Assembly (NCBI RefSeq): GCF_029633865.1
Contig: NC_079211.1
Location: 144,680,998-144,744,997, forward strand
Length of the DNA stretch: 64,000 bases
DNA from: Lampris incognitus
Lineage: Eukaryota; Chordata; Actinopteri; Lampriformes; Lampridae
Reading direction: 5' to 3'
The translations under genes were made by a program, and so were the position numbers. Below the pieces are notes generated by a model, which was given only the letters and a program-made list of their open reading frames with translations, was not told the DNA's origin and searched no databases. Below, piece after piece: positions 53,201-61,669 of this stretch (position 1 is its first letter; each line of letters begins with the position of its first letter).

Positions 53201-56200
53201 CTAGGACTTTCCATGGTCAGGCTAATGCACACAAATCCCTCATTGCAATTAATCAGATTGGCCGGCCCACCCCACGCTGACCCCAATCTCTGAAAATACA
53301 GGATTTTCAGAATTTGATTTAGCCGTGAAAGAAATTATTAATTGTGTCCTTGTCTATATTGTTGTCCTGATTAAGTCATTGATGGCATTCTTGGCAAAAT
53401 AGAGTTCTGACTATTCATGCATCATGTCATTGGGCGGCATGGTGGCGCAGTGGTTAGCGCTGTCGCCTCGTAGCGAGAAGGTTGTGGGTTCGAGCCCCAG
53501 GGTTGTCCAACCTTGGGGGGGTCATCCCAGGTCGTCCTCTGTGTGGAGTTTGCATGTTCTCCCCGTGTCTACGTGGGGTTCCTCCGGGTGCTCCGGTTTC
53601 CTCCCACAGTCCAAAGACATGTAGGTCAGGTGAATTGGCCGTACTAAATTGTCCCTAGGTATGAATGTGTTTGTGTGTGTGTCGTCCCTGTGTGATGGCC
53701 TGGTGGTCTGTCCAGGGTGTCTTCCCACCTGTCGCCCAATGACTGCTGGGATAGGGTTCAGCATCCCCGCGACCCTGAGAGCAGGGTAAGCAGTTCAAAT
53801 AATGGATGGATAGATGGATGTCATTGGGCGGCACGGTGGCCCAGTGGTTAGCGCTGTTGCCTCGCAGCAAGAAGGTCCTGGGTTCGAACCCCGGGGGTCA
53901 TCCTCTGTATGGAGTTTGCATGTTCTCCCCATGTCTGGTGGGTTTTCTCCGGGTGCTCCTGTCTCCCCCACCTTCAGAAAGACGTGCATATTAGGGTCAG
54001 TACTCCTGTCTGTGCCCCTGACCGAGGCATGGCAAGACGAAGTGGAGTTGGTCCCCGGGTGCTGCACGGCGGCCGCCCACTGCTCCTAGCTGCACAGCTA
54101 GGATGGGTTAAATGCAGAGCATAATTTCCCCACAGGGATCAATAAAGTATCTCAAAATGTTAAAAAAAAAATTTCTTTCTCTCACAGATTGATCCTGTAC
54201 TTACCGAGGAGATTCAAACCGTCACTGAAAGGTAAAGCCTTCTTGCTTTTCTTTTCTTTTCTTTTTCTGTCTTTTTTGTCTGTCGCAACAAGATTTGGAA
54301 ATCCAATGACCCCCCCGTCTTCTATCTTGAGAGAAATTCATAGGCTTGTGTGCCGAGTCCTCTTGTTGTCCCATGAGGCACAGCGAAATAAGTAGACGTT
54401 GTATTACGGTAAATGTTTGCTTACACTTAGTCAGTAAAGAGTGCAGATCTGAGGACGCTGCAGAGCTCCTCTCTTTTCTTCCCCCTACTCCCGGATCCTG
54501 GCTCAAGTCATACTCTCTTGCCAAGGGCCCCCAGCCACAACAAAAACGTTAAAGGCAGGAAGCTGCCCTCTCTAGTTAGGACTTTACCTGGGCTCTCTGT
54601 GCATGTCACACGTAGTGCACTCGTGTTTCCTGCCCTGAGCTTGTCACCGTTGCTCAGCGTCATTCACACCTCCGTGAGCCCTTAGTCACGCAGCGCTCCG
54701 CTCTGCCACTGCCTCAGCAGAACAGCGGGAGTTTTCCTGGCCCAGGAGAGGAGCCAGCAGGAGCTCCATGCCGCCATGAAGAGGTGTTTCGCTGTGGTCA
54801 ACAGCTCTGTCTCAGAGGGAATGTCCGCCGCCATCTTGGAGGTAAACATCCTCAGAGCTCAACTATCCAGCTGTGTATTCTTTTGTAATGTGTAACTACA
54901 GAATTGTGAATTCCTTGTAAAAGTACCCTTTTTGGGCATCCAGGTAGCGTGGCAGTCTATTCCGTTGCCTACCAACACGGGGATCGCCGGTTCAAATCCC
55001 CGTGTTACATTCAGCTTGGTCGGGCATCCCTACAAACACAATTGGCTGTGTCTGCGGGTGGGAAGCCGGATGTGGGTGTGTGTCCTGGTCGCTGCACTAA
55101 CGCCTCCTCTGGTCAGTCGGGGCGCCTGTTTAGGGGGGAGCGGGAACTGCGGGGGATAGCATGATCTTCCCACGCGCTACGTCCCCCTGGTGAAACTCTC
55201 ACCGTCAGGTAAAAAGAAGCAGCTGGCGACTCCACATGTATCGGAGGAGGCATGTGGTAGTCTGCAGCCCTCCCTGGATCGGCAGAGAGGGTGGAGCAAC
55301 GACCAGGCTCAAAAGAGTGGGGTAATTGGCCGGATACAACTGGGGAGAAAAGGGGGGGGGGATCCCCCCCCCCCAAAAAAAGGGAAAAAATTAGCCTTTT
55401 TGTTTACAGATGTCTCTGCCTCACGCTCCCTCATAAGCTGCAGTATCATCTGACCATTACAGGGGCAATTACCCTAATTAATTACTTGACTGCAATCTTC
55501 CCATTCTTCCGAGTGAGCAAAACTATTAACGCCGTTAAGCTCTTTTAAAGTCTTAATAATCCACAATCCATGAAAGGCTTATGCTCTGACTAGGACGTTT
55601 GACTCAACCACCCACTAGGGGGGAATTAACGGATTCAGACAAATATAAGTCCCAAAGGGTCGTTATAAGTCACGAAAGAGCCTACCTGTGCAATCTCCGA
55701 GCCTTTACCTGGTGCTCTTAGCAATAATCAAGGCTCGGCGTTTTCGGTTTTTAGCGATTTTCACCGAAAAATGCCCAGATTTTTAAACTGATTTTCACCC
55801 GGATTTTATGTTTCCACGGAGCCAAAAGTTGTTCCTGTTCGTGTGAGGTTATGTAACAGTGTCCTCTTGTGGCGAAATAGGGCATGCTGGATGGCTTTGA
55901 AAAAGAAAAACCGAAAACGCCGAGCCTTGGCAATAATGAAGCTGGTGAGAGTGAGCGAGTCGGTTGTTTGTCTGTGTGTCCGTGGGACAGTCCTGGTGCC
56001 TGTCCCACTTTGTGAACCTGACAGTGTTTAATGCTTTGTGCTCTGGCAGGCCATGGATCTGGGGGTACCTGTGGTGGCCAGAAACATCCCCGGCAACGCC
56101 GCCGTGGTGAAGCATGAGGTCACCGGCCTACTGTACTCAACTCCTCAGGTAGACAGGGATGAACACTGCTTTCACACGGCCTGTTCGAGGCGGGAATGTT

Positions 56201-59200
56201 GCGTCGGTATTCCGCCTCGCCATTCTGTGTAAAGCGTATGAACATGTAATGGGGGGGGGGGGCATTGTTGTTCCGGCGTTACGCGGACAGCGGAGGTAAT
56301 CAAATAGCCGAATTGATGTCTGTGCAAAAGGGGCAGCTTGCAGTATGGGACAGGGGTGTAGCTTTTTGCTTTGACCAGCTAATGACCCCCTTACTGGGGG
56401 TCGTTAACTACTGGCGTAGTTGTCTTGACTGGTGCCCACGTTGTATAAATAGCCAATATACTTGCACCCATCTGTGCGCCCATGGGCGTGTTGGTCTTAA
56501 ACTGAAGTGTGGGGTGTCCGGGTGGCGTAGCGGTCTATCCCGTTGCCTCCTAACACGGGGATCACCGGTTCGAATCCCCGTGTTACCTCCGGCTTGGTCG
56601 GGCATCCCTACAGACACAATTGGCCGTGTCTGCGGGTGGGAAGCCGGATATGGGTATGTGTCCTGGTCGCTGCACTGGCGCCTCCTCTGGTAGGTCGGGG
56701 CGCCTGGTCGGGGGGGGGAACTGGGGGGAATAGCGTGATCCTCCCACGCACTACGGAGGAGGCATGTGGCAGTCTGCAGCCCTCCCCGGATCGGCGGGGG
56801 GCAGCGACCGGGACGGCTCGGAAGAGTGGGGTGATTGGCCAAGTACAATTGGGGAGAAAAGGGGGGGAATGGGGCGTGGTCAGACACATCGCTATCTTGA
56901 AGCAGTGGAAAGCGATTGCGTCACTGACCAACAAAAACCTGGTCTAGAGTCAATGGCGCAGGATTTTCCTGCTGTTTAAAGGGTGCATTATTCACATAGT
57001 AAGATGTGCCTACATAGAGGGATGCACAATGCACATGCATGGCTTGTTACACACACAGGGACATGCAGCAGTACACAAACACGCAAAAGATTACAACTAT
57101 AAAAACTTTACAAACTGTAAGATTACTGTGAACATCACAATATTTAAAAAATAAATGTCAACATGGTTATAATATGTATCAGAATTAGCAAGTCGCAGTA
57201 TGAAATTGGCTAATTATTTGACCAATCAATGCAATACACATAGGTATTTAAATGGACCCGTCAGGTTGAGGGTATCTGTCAAGACCCGTCAAACCAAAGA
57301 GGCTGTTGAAAACGGATCTGAGACAGGTCGACTCTCACGTCGCGCATGAGGAGATCCGTTTCCTCAGCGGAAAACTGTTCTTTCCTCCAGCTTGCCTAAT
57401 CCGCCATTTAAAAAGCAACGCGCCAAAGTGCAAGCCCACCTGGGCCTTACAGGGAATAGGAGATGACGCTCATTCATTCATTCATTCTCCAAGCCGCTTA
57501 TCCTAATAAGGGTGGCGGGATGCTGGAGCCTATCCCAGCGCTCGTTGGGCAGAAGGTGGGGAAACATCCTGGACAGGTCGCCAGTCCATCACAGGGCGGA
57601 CGCACAGACGGACCCATTCATGCACACATACGGGGCAATTTAATCTCTCCGATTCACCTGACTTGCATGTCTTTGGACTGTGGGAGAAAACCGGAGCTCC
57701 TGGCGGAAACCCACTCAGACACAGGGAGAACATGCCAACTCCACACAGAAAGGACGCCGGCAGGCCGCCTGGGAATCGAACCCGGAGCCTTCTTGCTGTG
57801 AGGCGACAGCGCTAACCACTGGGCCACCATGCCACTCTTGGCACCCGGCTTGTGCGCCGTTTAACTAGCAAAAGTGGGTTTGGACATGCCCTAAATCCAC
57901 CTGCGCCATGCACTGTAGACCATTTAAACGAGGCCCGTAGTGTCTTACCATGTGCCACCTTGTCAGACTAAGAAAACTCCAACTTCACAGCTATTTACTG
58001 AAGTTGATAGCGTCAGCTTTTGTCAGTAGTTCATTGTCAGTCAGCAAAATATATAAAAGGGGAACTTCCAGACAGCAAAATGAAACTGGGCCAGATCCAG
58101 GCCGGATGTATCACAGCAACTGGCGCGGATCTGCAAAACAGATCCGCCCCAGTATCTTTTTGTGCAAAATGGGTTCTGACTTTAAGAGGCCACACTCTGG
58201 CCAGAGGCGCGGGGCGGTCTAGGAGTGAATGTGATTCCTATGCGGATCTGCCGGACTGTGGGCTGATCCGGCCCGGTGTCAGGTGCTATGAGGGGATATT
58301 TCCTCTGGGATTGCCATTGGAATCAGAAAGCGCAGCCCTCTGGGACAGACTGGAGGTGTCCACTAAACTATGTACTGATGCAACACATGGCTGCAAAGCA
58401 GGCAAGCAAAACAAGGAGAGTCCTCCTGACAGCTCTTGAACCTGATGTTTAACGGGGTTTAAAGCGGAAGGGGAATGCTACACGTCAGGGCTGGTTGGCA
58501 GTCTGGATGGCTACTGCACAGTGAACATGAAGACACTGTGTCCTAGCTCGACATTTTTCCGTCATGGCAGGACAGAAGTCCTCTTTAGGAGTGGTCACGT
58601 GCGCTCAGCTGAGCAGACGTCCACCGGGCAGAAATCCCTGCCAGGTGGAAATGTCTCACAGATGGCTATAGCGAATAGGGATCGGATAAACCAAGCCCTC
58701 AGTCTGGGAATATTGATGGTCTCCAAGAGCTAATCTCTTCGTTGAAACGCTCTTGCAGAGGATCTCCCTCCTTCTGTTTCACACACACACACACACACAC
58801 TTTTGCACACTCTGCAGTCCTCCCCGTCAAGGTCCCAATGCTACCTGGCCCTCAAATCCAGAATCTAATTATAAGAAGAGTGTGGGTCTAAAGAAATGTT
58901 TTAAGGACAACAAATACATAAGTATTTAGACTCGCTGAAAGAAAGAATGGCATTTCCAGTCTGGCTTCACAATACGCAGTGAGAGTGAAGTGATTATAAG
59001 CACACTGCTAATAACTTGAGCTTTAATCCTGTTGCCGAAGATTTGCGGCGCTCAGATGGCATTGCGCTGGAGCCGTCTCCAGCCAAGAGTCTCTCCAAAC
59101 ACGGTCGGGTCACTTGAGTGAAGTGAAGCGAAGTGGCCTGCTGGTCTGGCCGCGGCCAAAGCTGTGTGTGCCTTCTGCCTCCCTGGTGCCGCAGACTTTG

Positions 59201-59851
59201 GCCGCGGCACCGCAGAGCGCGCTAAATAGTCCTTTCGGTTGGTTTTGCTGGAAATTTCCCCTCAGTCGTGAGCCAGCGTATGAGCTGCCAGAATTCAAAA
59301 GGGTCCGCTGGGCCCGCCACGTCTCAATCGGAGCACGGGAATGGCATCGTTTCTCGATTGTTTAATTGCTTAATACTTTTCCTCGTCTTGCCCGTCCCCA
59401 TGACAGCTGGTGTGGCCGTACCTTTTAGTAGCAGTTGTTTGTGTTTGCCACTCATCCCAAGCCGATACGAGGTGACAGCTATTAGGGTGGACTGCGGGGG
59501 GGCTATTGGGTGGGCATCTACAGAATTTGAATCACAGATGTCTGTATCAATTAACAGTCCACAGCCAGAATGTTTACTGAACGTATCCTGGCCGTTATTC
59601 TAGCTATATTAACGGATATAACTCGGGGCGGACTTAATGAGCGGTTTTCAAGTGGCATTTTTGACGGTGTCTGAAGCTCACATTGCTATTTTCGTCCCTG
59701 CCAGGAATTTGTGCGCCAGTCCCAGAGGCTGTTGTCGGATTGCAAACTGAGGGAGAAGGTGGTGAGGAATGGCAAACTCTACATTGAAGAGCACCATGGC
59801 CTGACACAGGAGAGAGAGACCTATCGGAGGCTAGTGGAGACCCTGCACTGA
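38182..59851 (+). CDS. glt1d1: GLT1D1, glycosyltransferase 1 domain-containing protein 1, complete (12 exons)
   Basis: This is a GT4-type (GT-B fold) glycosyltransferase-like protein; donor and acceptor are not established for the family. Exons are 38182-38249, 39285-39436, 39616-39721, 40883-40934, 41944-41980, 43071-43127, 50110-50208, 50911-50960, 54188-54231, 54721-54841, 56050-56148 and 59705-59851. They total 1,032 bp, or 343 aa plus TGA (human about 346 aa), and every junction is GT-AG and in phase. Landmarks are the N-terminal beta strand [27 protein letters not shown] in exon 3, [20 protein letters not shown] in exon 7 (start of the second Rossmann domain), and [16 protein letters not shown] with the GT4 EX7E pair E254/E262. 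[20 protein letters not shown] in exon 11 is the C-terminal nucleotide-sugar side. No frame breaks were seen. Confidence 0.96.
38416..39072. repeat. Tandem triplication of a ~200-bp tRNA-like repeat in GLT1D1 intron 1
   Basis: Units start with gtttctgtgttattcgtgta at about 38,416, 38,621 and 38,819. Each contains gccatttagaaaagatgttt, taaactactaataagaccca, ccggttattttcttgcccgg and gtactgcaccaca. The last copy ends in ttattagtagtttacaatag, the reverse complement of the start of the inner unit. A single related copy lies at 26,606-26,740. Confidence 0.88.
39285..39436 (+). CDS. glt1d1: GLT1D1 coding exon 2 (residues 23-73)
   Basis: The exon encodes [15 protein letters not shown] through [14 protein letters not shown]. 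The acceptor is tttcag and the donor gtgaac. The helix-strand pattern of the N-terminal Rossmann domain matches GLT1D1. Confidence 0.95.
39616..39721 (+). CDS. glt1d1: GLT1D1 coding exon 3 (residues 74-108)
   Basis: The exon encodes [18 protein letters not shown] and then a helix ending VLLKA. The acceptor is caccag and the donor gtgacg. The GGTD(I/V)N turn is characteristic of GLT1D1. Confidence 0.95.
39722..40882. other. GLT1D1 intron 3
   Basis: A short (ATA)n/(AAT)n run lies at 39,814-39,844. No other feature. Confidence 0.4.
40883..40934 (+). CDS. glt1d1: GLT1D1 coding exon 4 (residues 109-126)
   Basis: A 52-bp exon encoding [17 protein letters not shown], between acceptor gaatag and donor gtatga. 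It is equivalent to the human segment beginning FAVAFTE. Confidence 0.92.
40935..41943. other. GLT1D1 intron 4
   Basis: No recognised feature. Confidence 0.4.
41944..41980 (+). CDS. glt1d1: GLT1D1 coding exon 5 (residues 127-138)
   Basis: A 37-bp microexon encoding [12 protein letters not shown]. The acceptor is ctgtag and the donor gtaagt, which is optimal. It corresponds to the human segment KVYVQSQG. Confidence 0.9.
41981..43070. other. GLT1D1 intron 5 with old DNA-transposon-like sequence
   Basis: The stretch 42,320-42,440 (agtacaagtcacactggagt, ataagtctcaccaagc, tataagtcgcatttatat) resembles an abundant fish non-autonomous repeat. Element ends were not found. Confidence 0.35.
43071..43127 (+). 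CDS. glt1d1: GLT1D1 coding exon 6 (residues 139-157)
   Basis: A 57-bp exon encoding [19 protein letters not shown], phase 1 at both ends, with acceptor ttgcag. It is the least conserved part of the protein and the linker between the two GT-B domains. The donor gtattt is weak. Confidence 0.88.
43128..43956. other. Start of GLT1D1 intron 6
   Basis: A GT-rich microsatellite lies at 43,474-43,512. No gene or repeat family recognised. Confidence 0.4.
43972..44393 (+). mobile_element. SINE-A copy 8 with a perfect 15-bp target duplication
   Basis: acacactgagtcagg flanks the element at 43,957-43,971 and 44,394-44,408 without mismatch, so this copy fixes the family borders (about 420 bp). The tail is A-rich (gagacatttaaaaaaataaa) rather than a G/C run. 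Confidence 0.93.
44891..45251. mobile_element. 361-bp MITE with long inverted ends
   Basis: gaccctgtttacacttggtt (then ttaaaatgcgct) pairs with the reverse of the right end, gacccggtttatacctggtt (then ttaaaatgtgct), and again through cacaagtggacagcg. Both ends match over about 60 bp. It is non-coding, and the flanks give no clear target duplication. Confidence 0.75.
45289..45420. mobile_element. 132-bp hAT-type MITE with perfect 8-bp target duplication
   Basis: The inverted ends are cagggataggcctg and (reversed) cagggataggcaac. ctttaaag occurs at 45,281-45,288 and 45,421-45,428. An 8-bp duplication and CAGGG-type ends are hallmarks of hAT elements. Confidence 0.9.
45429..46345. other. Gene-free part of GLT1D1 intron 6
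   Basis: No recognised feature. Confidence 0.4.
46346..46775 (-). mobile_element. SINE-A copy 9
   Basis: Inverted full-length copy: the tail end is at 46,346-46,380 (ctctttttctccccaatta) and the head at 46,710-46,775. Similar gaagggc(g/a)g words on both sides suggest a decayed target duplication. Confidence 0.85.
46776..47761. other. Gene-free part of GLT1D1 intron 6
   Basis: No recognised feature; open frames at 47,214-47,568 show no domain. Confidence 0.4.
47775..48137 (+). mobile_element. SINE-B copy 5 with a 13-bp target duplication
   Basis: ggtgttgagtgcc occurs exactly at 47,762-47,774 and 48,138-48,150. The full-length body starts gggcggcgcggttagcacag and ends ggataatggatgggtg. Confidence 0.93.
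48151..48645. other. Gene-free part of GLT1D1 intron 6
   Basis: No recognised feature. Confidence 0.4.
48646..49057 (+). mobile_element. SINE-A copy 10
   Basis: Near full-length with an intact B box (ggttcgaatcc at about 48,702). A short internal deletion removes the ggcgcctgttcgg stretch. Confidence 0.87.
49058..50109. other. End of GLT1D1 intron 6, with an unassigned open frame
   Basis: The frame 49,093-49,297 (plus strand, outside the SINE) reads [20 protein letters not shown] and [20 protein letters not shown] before a stop. It is protein-like in composition, but I recognise no family and see no splice sites that would join it to GLT1D1. Confidence 0.3.
50110..50208 (+). CDS. glt1d1: GLT1D1 coding exon 7 (residues 158-190)
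   Basis: The exon encodes [18 protein letters not shown], then [15 protein letters not shown]. The FLL(I/V)CG(L/V)R.VKDP segment opens the second Rossmann domain. The acceptor is cttcag and the donor gtacgc. It follows a 7-kb intron loaded with SINEs and small DNA elements. Confidence 0.95.
50209..50910. other. GLT1D1 intron 7
   Basis: No recognised feature. Confidence 0.4.
50911..50960 (+). CDS. glt1d1: GLT1D1 coding exon 8 (residues 191-207)
   Basis: A 50-bp exon encoding [17 protein letters not shown], the next beta strand, between acceptor tttcag and donor gtgaga. Confidence 0.93.
50961..51469. other. First part of GLT1D1 intron 8
   Basis: No recognised feature. Confidence 0.35.
51478..52101. 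mobile_element. 624-bp non-autonomous hAT element with perfect 8-bp target duplication
   Basis: The ends are cagtggcggctgg and (reversed) cagcggcggttgg. gtatgtaa occurs at 51,470-51,477 and 52,102-52,109. A G-run follows the left end. No transposase frame remains. Confidence 0.9.
52110..53423. other. Gene-free part of GLT1D1 intron 8
   Basis: The sequence from 52,140 to 52,560 is C-rich and open in several frames but shows no domain. 52,740-53,160 is AT-rich. Confidence 0.35.
53433..53817 (+). mobile_element. SINE-B copy 6 with a 9-bp target duplication
   Basis: Flanked by atgtcattg at 53,424-53,432 and 53,818-53,826. Full-length, with the tail ggatggatagatggatg. Confidence 0.88.
53827..54152 (+). 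mobile_element. SINE-B-related chimeric retroposon (copy 7) next to GLT1D1 exon 9
   Basis: The first about 130 bp are the SINE-B head (ggcggcacggtggcccagtg). The remainder is different: gacgtgcatattagggtcag, gcacagctaggatgggttaa and atgcagagcataatttcccc. It ends gggatcaataaagtatctca, a 3' end seen in other fish retroposons. It stops about 35 bp before exon 9. Confidence 0.78.
54188..54231 (+). CDS. glt1d1: GLT1D1 coding exon 9 (residues 208-221)
   Basis: A 44-bp exon encoding [14 protein letters not shown], with acceptor ctcacag and donor gtaaag. A retroposon with a cataaa-type tail ends only about 35 bp upstream, so the branch-point region is next to or partly made of repeat sequence. Confidence 0.92.
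54232..54720. other. GLT1D1 intron 9
   Basis: A T/C-rich tract follows the donor (54,240-54,290). Nothing else seen. Confidence 0.4.
54721..54841 (+). CDS. glt1d1: GLT1D1 coding exon 10 (residues 222-262), EX7E catalytic motif
   Basis: The exon encodes [20 protein letters not shown] and [19 protein letters not shown]. The acidic pair E254 and E262 fits the EX7E motif of GT4 enzymes, which contacts the nucleotide-sugar donor. The acceptor is a tandem cagcag, so use of the first AG would add one Ser. The donor is gtaaac. Confidence 0.94.
54933..55378 (+). mobile_element. SINE-A copy 11
   Basis: Full-length, about 90 bp after the exon 10 donor. The tail is of the G-run, gatcc, C-run type, followed by A-runs. 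Confidence 0.87.
55379..55720. other. Gene-free part of GLT1D1 intron 10
   Basis: No recognised feature. Confidence 0.4.
55729..55929. mobile_element. 201-bp hAT-type MITE with 24-bp inverted ends
   Basis: Ends caaggctcggcgttttcggt (plus tttt) and the exact reverse complement at 55,906-55,929 are flanked by the 8-bp duplication gcaataat at 55,721-55,728 and 55,930-55,937. It lies 120 bp upstream of exon 11. No coding capacity. Confidence 0.93.
56050..56148 (+). CDS. glt1d1: GLT1D1 coding exon 11 (residues 263-295)
   Basis: The exon encodes [20 protein letters not shown], then [13 protein letters not shown], one of the most conserved parts of the protein. It is 99 bp and phase 0, with acceptor tggcag and donor gtagac. 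Confidence 0.96.
56149..56512. other. Start of GLT1D1 intron 11
   Basis: A G-run lies at 56,251-56,262. No feature recognised. Confidence 0.4.
56513..56870 (+). mobile_element. SINE-A copy 12
   Basis: The tRNA head is intact (ggtggcgtagcggtctatcc; B box ggttcgaatcc). An internal deletion of about 75 bp removes the gaaactcctcactgtcaggt part of the body. Confidence 0.87.
56938..57925. mobile_element. Possible DNA transposon remnant with a SINE-B nested inside
   Basis: tggtctagagtcaatggcgc at the left resembles the reverse of the right end, tggtctacagtgcatggcgc. The arms are about 1 kb apart and decay inward. The right 460 bp contain SINE-B copy 8. Confidence 0.4.
57468..57835 (-). mobile_element. 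SINE-B copy 8
   Basis: Inverted full-length but diverged copy: the tail is (cattcatt)n instead of GGAT, then ctccaagccgcttatcc, and the head is agcgctaaccactgggccac. Confidence 0.82.
57836..59704. other. End of GLT1D1 intron 11
   Basis: 58,090-58,290 contains several ggatctg / cagatcc words in both orientations, like a decayed minisatellite. (CA)n lies at 58,781-58,800. No exon recognised; a 139-codon open frame at 58,020-58,439 has no domain I know. Confidence 0.35.
59705..59851 (+). CDS. glt1d1: GLT1D1 coding exon 12 with stop (residues 296-343)
   Basis: The exon encodes [20 protein letters not shown] and a basic C-terminal helix, ending [11 protein letters not shown] and TGA at 59849-59851. 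The acceptor is tgccag. Confidence 0.95.
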   Translation, partial: EFVRQSQRLLSDCKLREKVVRNGKLYIEEHHGLTQERETYRRLVETLH

Positions 59852-60432
59852 GTATGATTACAGCAACACAACAAAAAAAAAATCTGATTTACTTTCTCAG
59901 GAACTTTAGTGCGCCTTATCTGCCGTGCCTGTGCTCCCACAGAAAGACTGCCTACCAGTCACAGAATCCTACACTGTTCTATTGCTCAGATCTGATGGGG
60001 CAGGAAAATGGGCATTACAGCCATATAGCCAGCTTGGTAAATGTACAATTATTATCTCTATTGTTAGATTATTTTTTGGTATCTCCTACGTCTTTTAAAA
60101 TATCGGGCTGTAAATCACGTCTGAGCAGAACGGCCTTATCTGCACTGCCAGATTTAGACAATGCTGGATAAGACTTTTAAACCAAAGAGACAAAGCGTGG
60201 TTATGGTGCAATAAAAAAAATTAAGATTTGTATTTTTCAGGAAAACATTTTTGCACTGTTTTTTATGTTTTGTAACCCAGTGTGAATCTTAGAAATATAT
60301 GTATGCACTGATTCTTCAGTCTGCTCATTAAAAGGGATGAATGATGGTTGTGGTTGCGTCGCTGGTTTTGTTTTAGTTATGACTACATGGCTGTCTTGAT
60401 GCGTGCTCAGTAATCCAGGTAAGAAAATCAAA
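59852..60432. other. GLT1D1 3' UTR and downstream sequence
   Basis: Presumed 3' UTR to the AATAAA at 60,210. No other feature. Confidence 0.5.
60210..60215 (+). promoter_or_regulatory. glt1d1: Candidate polyadenylation signal of GLT1D1
   Basis: An AATAAA hexamer lies 359 bp after the GLT1D1 stop codon. It is the first canonical hexamer downstream that I noticed. The site is inferred; no cleavage data are available. Confidence 0.5.
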
Positions 60433-61634
60433 GAAGGTTGAATCAGTTTTCATGTGGATACAACATTTATTGACAGATACGTTTCATCACTCAACTAAGT
60501 GACATCTTCAGTCTAAACTGACTGCAGGTATCCCCACCCTTATGAACAATACAGTACAATACAGTGCCCTGCTTTGAGGATGTTGATGGAGAAGTGTAGA
60601 GAAGGTCAGAAAGCATTGCATTGTGTCTTTGTGGATTTAGAGAAAGCATATGACAGGGTGCCAAGAGAGGAGGTGTGGTATTGTATGAGGAAGTGGGGAG
60701 TTGCAGAGAAGTATGTAGGAGTGGTGCAGGATATGTATGAGGGAAGTGTGACAGTGGTGAGGTGTGTGGTTGGAATGACAGATGGGTTCAAGGTGGAGGT
60801 GGGATTACATCAAGGATCGGCTCTGAGCCCTTTCTTGTTTGCAGTGGTGATGGACAGGTTGACGGACGAGATCAGGCAGGAGTCTCCGTGGACGATGATG
60901 TTTGCGGATGACGTTGTGATCTGTAGCGAGAGTAGGGTGCAGGTGGAGGAGAGCCTGGAGAGGTGGAGGTATGCACTGGAGAGAAGAGGAATGAAAGTCA
61001 GCAGGAGCAAGACGGAATACCTATGCATGAAGGAGAGGGAGGACGGTGGAATGGTGAGGATGCAAGGAGTAGAGGTGACAAAGGCGTATGAGTTTAAATA
61101 CTTGGGGTCAACTCTACAAAGTAATGGAGTGCAGAAGAGAGGTGGAGAAGAGAGTGCAGGCAGGGTGGAGTGGGTGGAGAAGAGTGTCAGGAGTGATTTG
61201 CGACAGAAGGGTACCAGCAAGAGTTAAAGGGAAGGTTTACAAGATGGTTGAGACCAGCTATGTTGTATGGTTTGGAGACAGTGACACTGACAAAAACGCT
61301 GGAGGTGGCAGAGTTGAAGATGCTAAGATTTTCATTGGGAGTGATGAAGGAGGACAGGATTAGGAACGAGTATATTAGAGAGACCGCTCAAGTTGGACGG
61401 TTTGGAGACAAAGCAAGAGAGGCAAGATTGAGACGGCGTGGACATGTGTGGAGGAGAGATGCTGGGTATACTGGGAAAAGGATGCTGAATATGGAGCTGC
61501 CAGGGAAGAGGAGAAGAGGAGGTTTATGGATGTGGTGAGGGAGGACATGCAGGTGGCTGCAGAGGAAGATGCAGAGGACGGGAAGAAATGGAAACGGATG
61601 ATCCGCTGTGGCGACCCCTAACGGGAGCAGCCGA

Positions 61635-61669
<35 letters not shown>

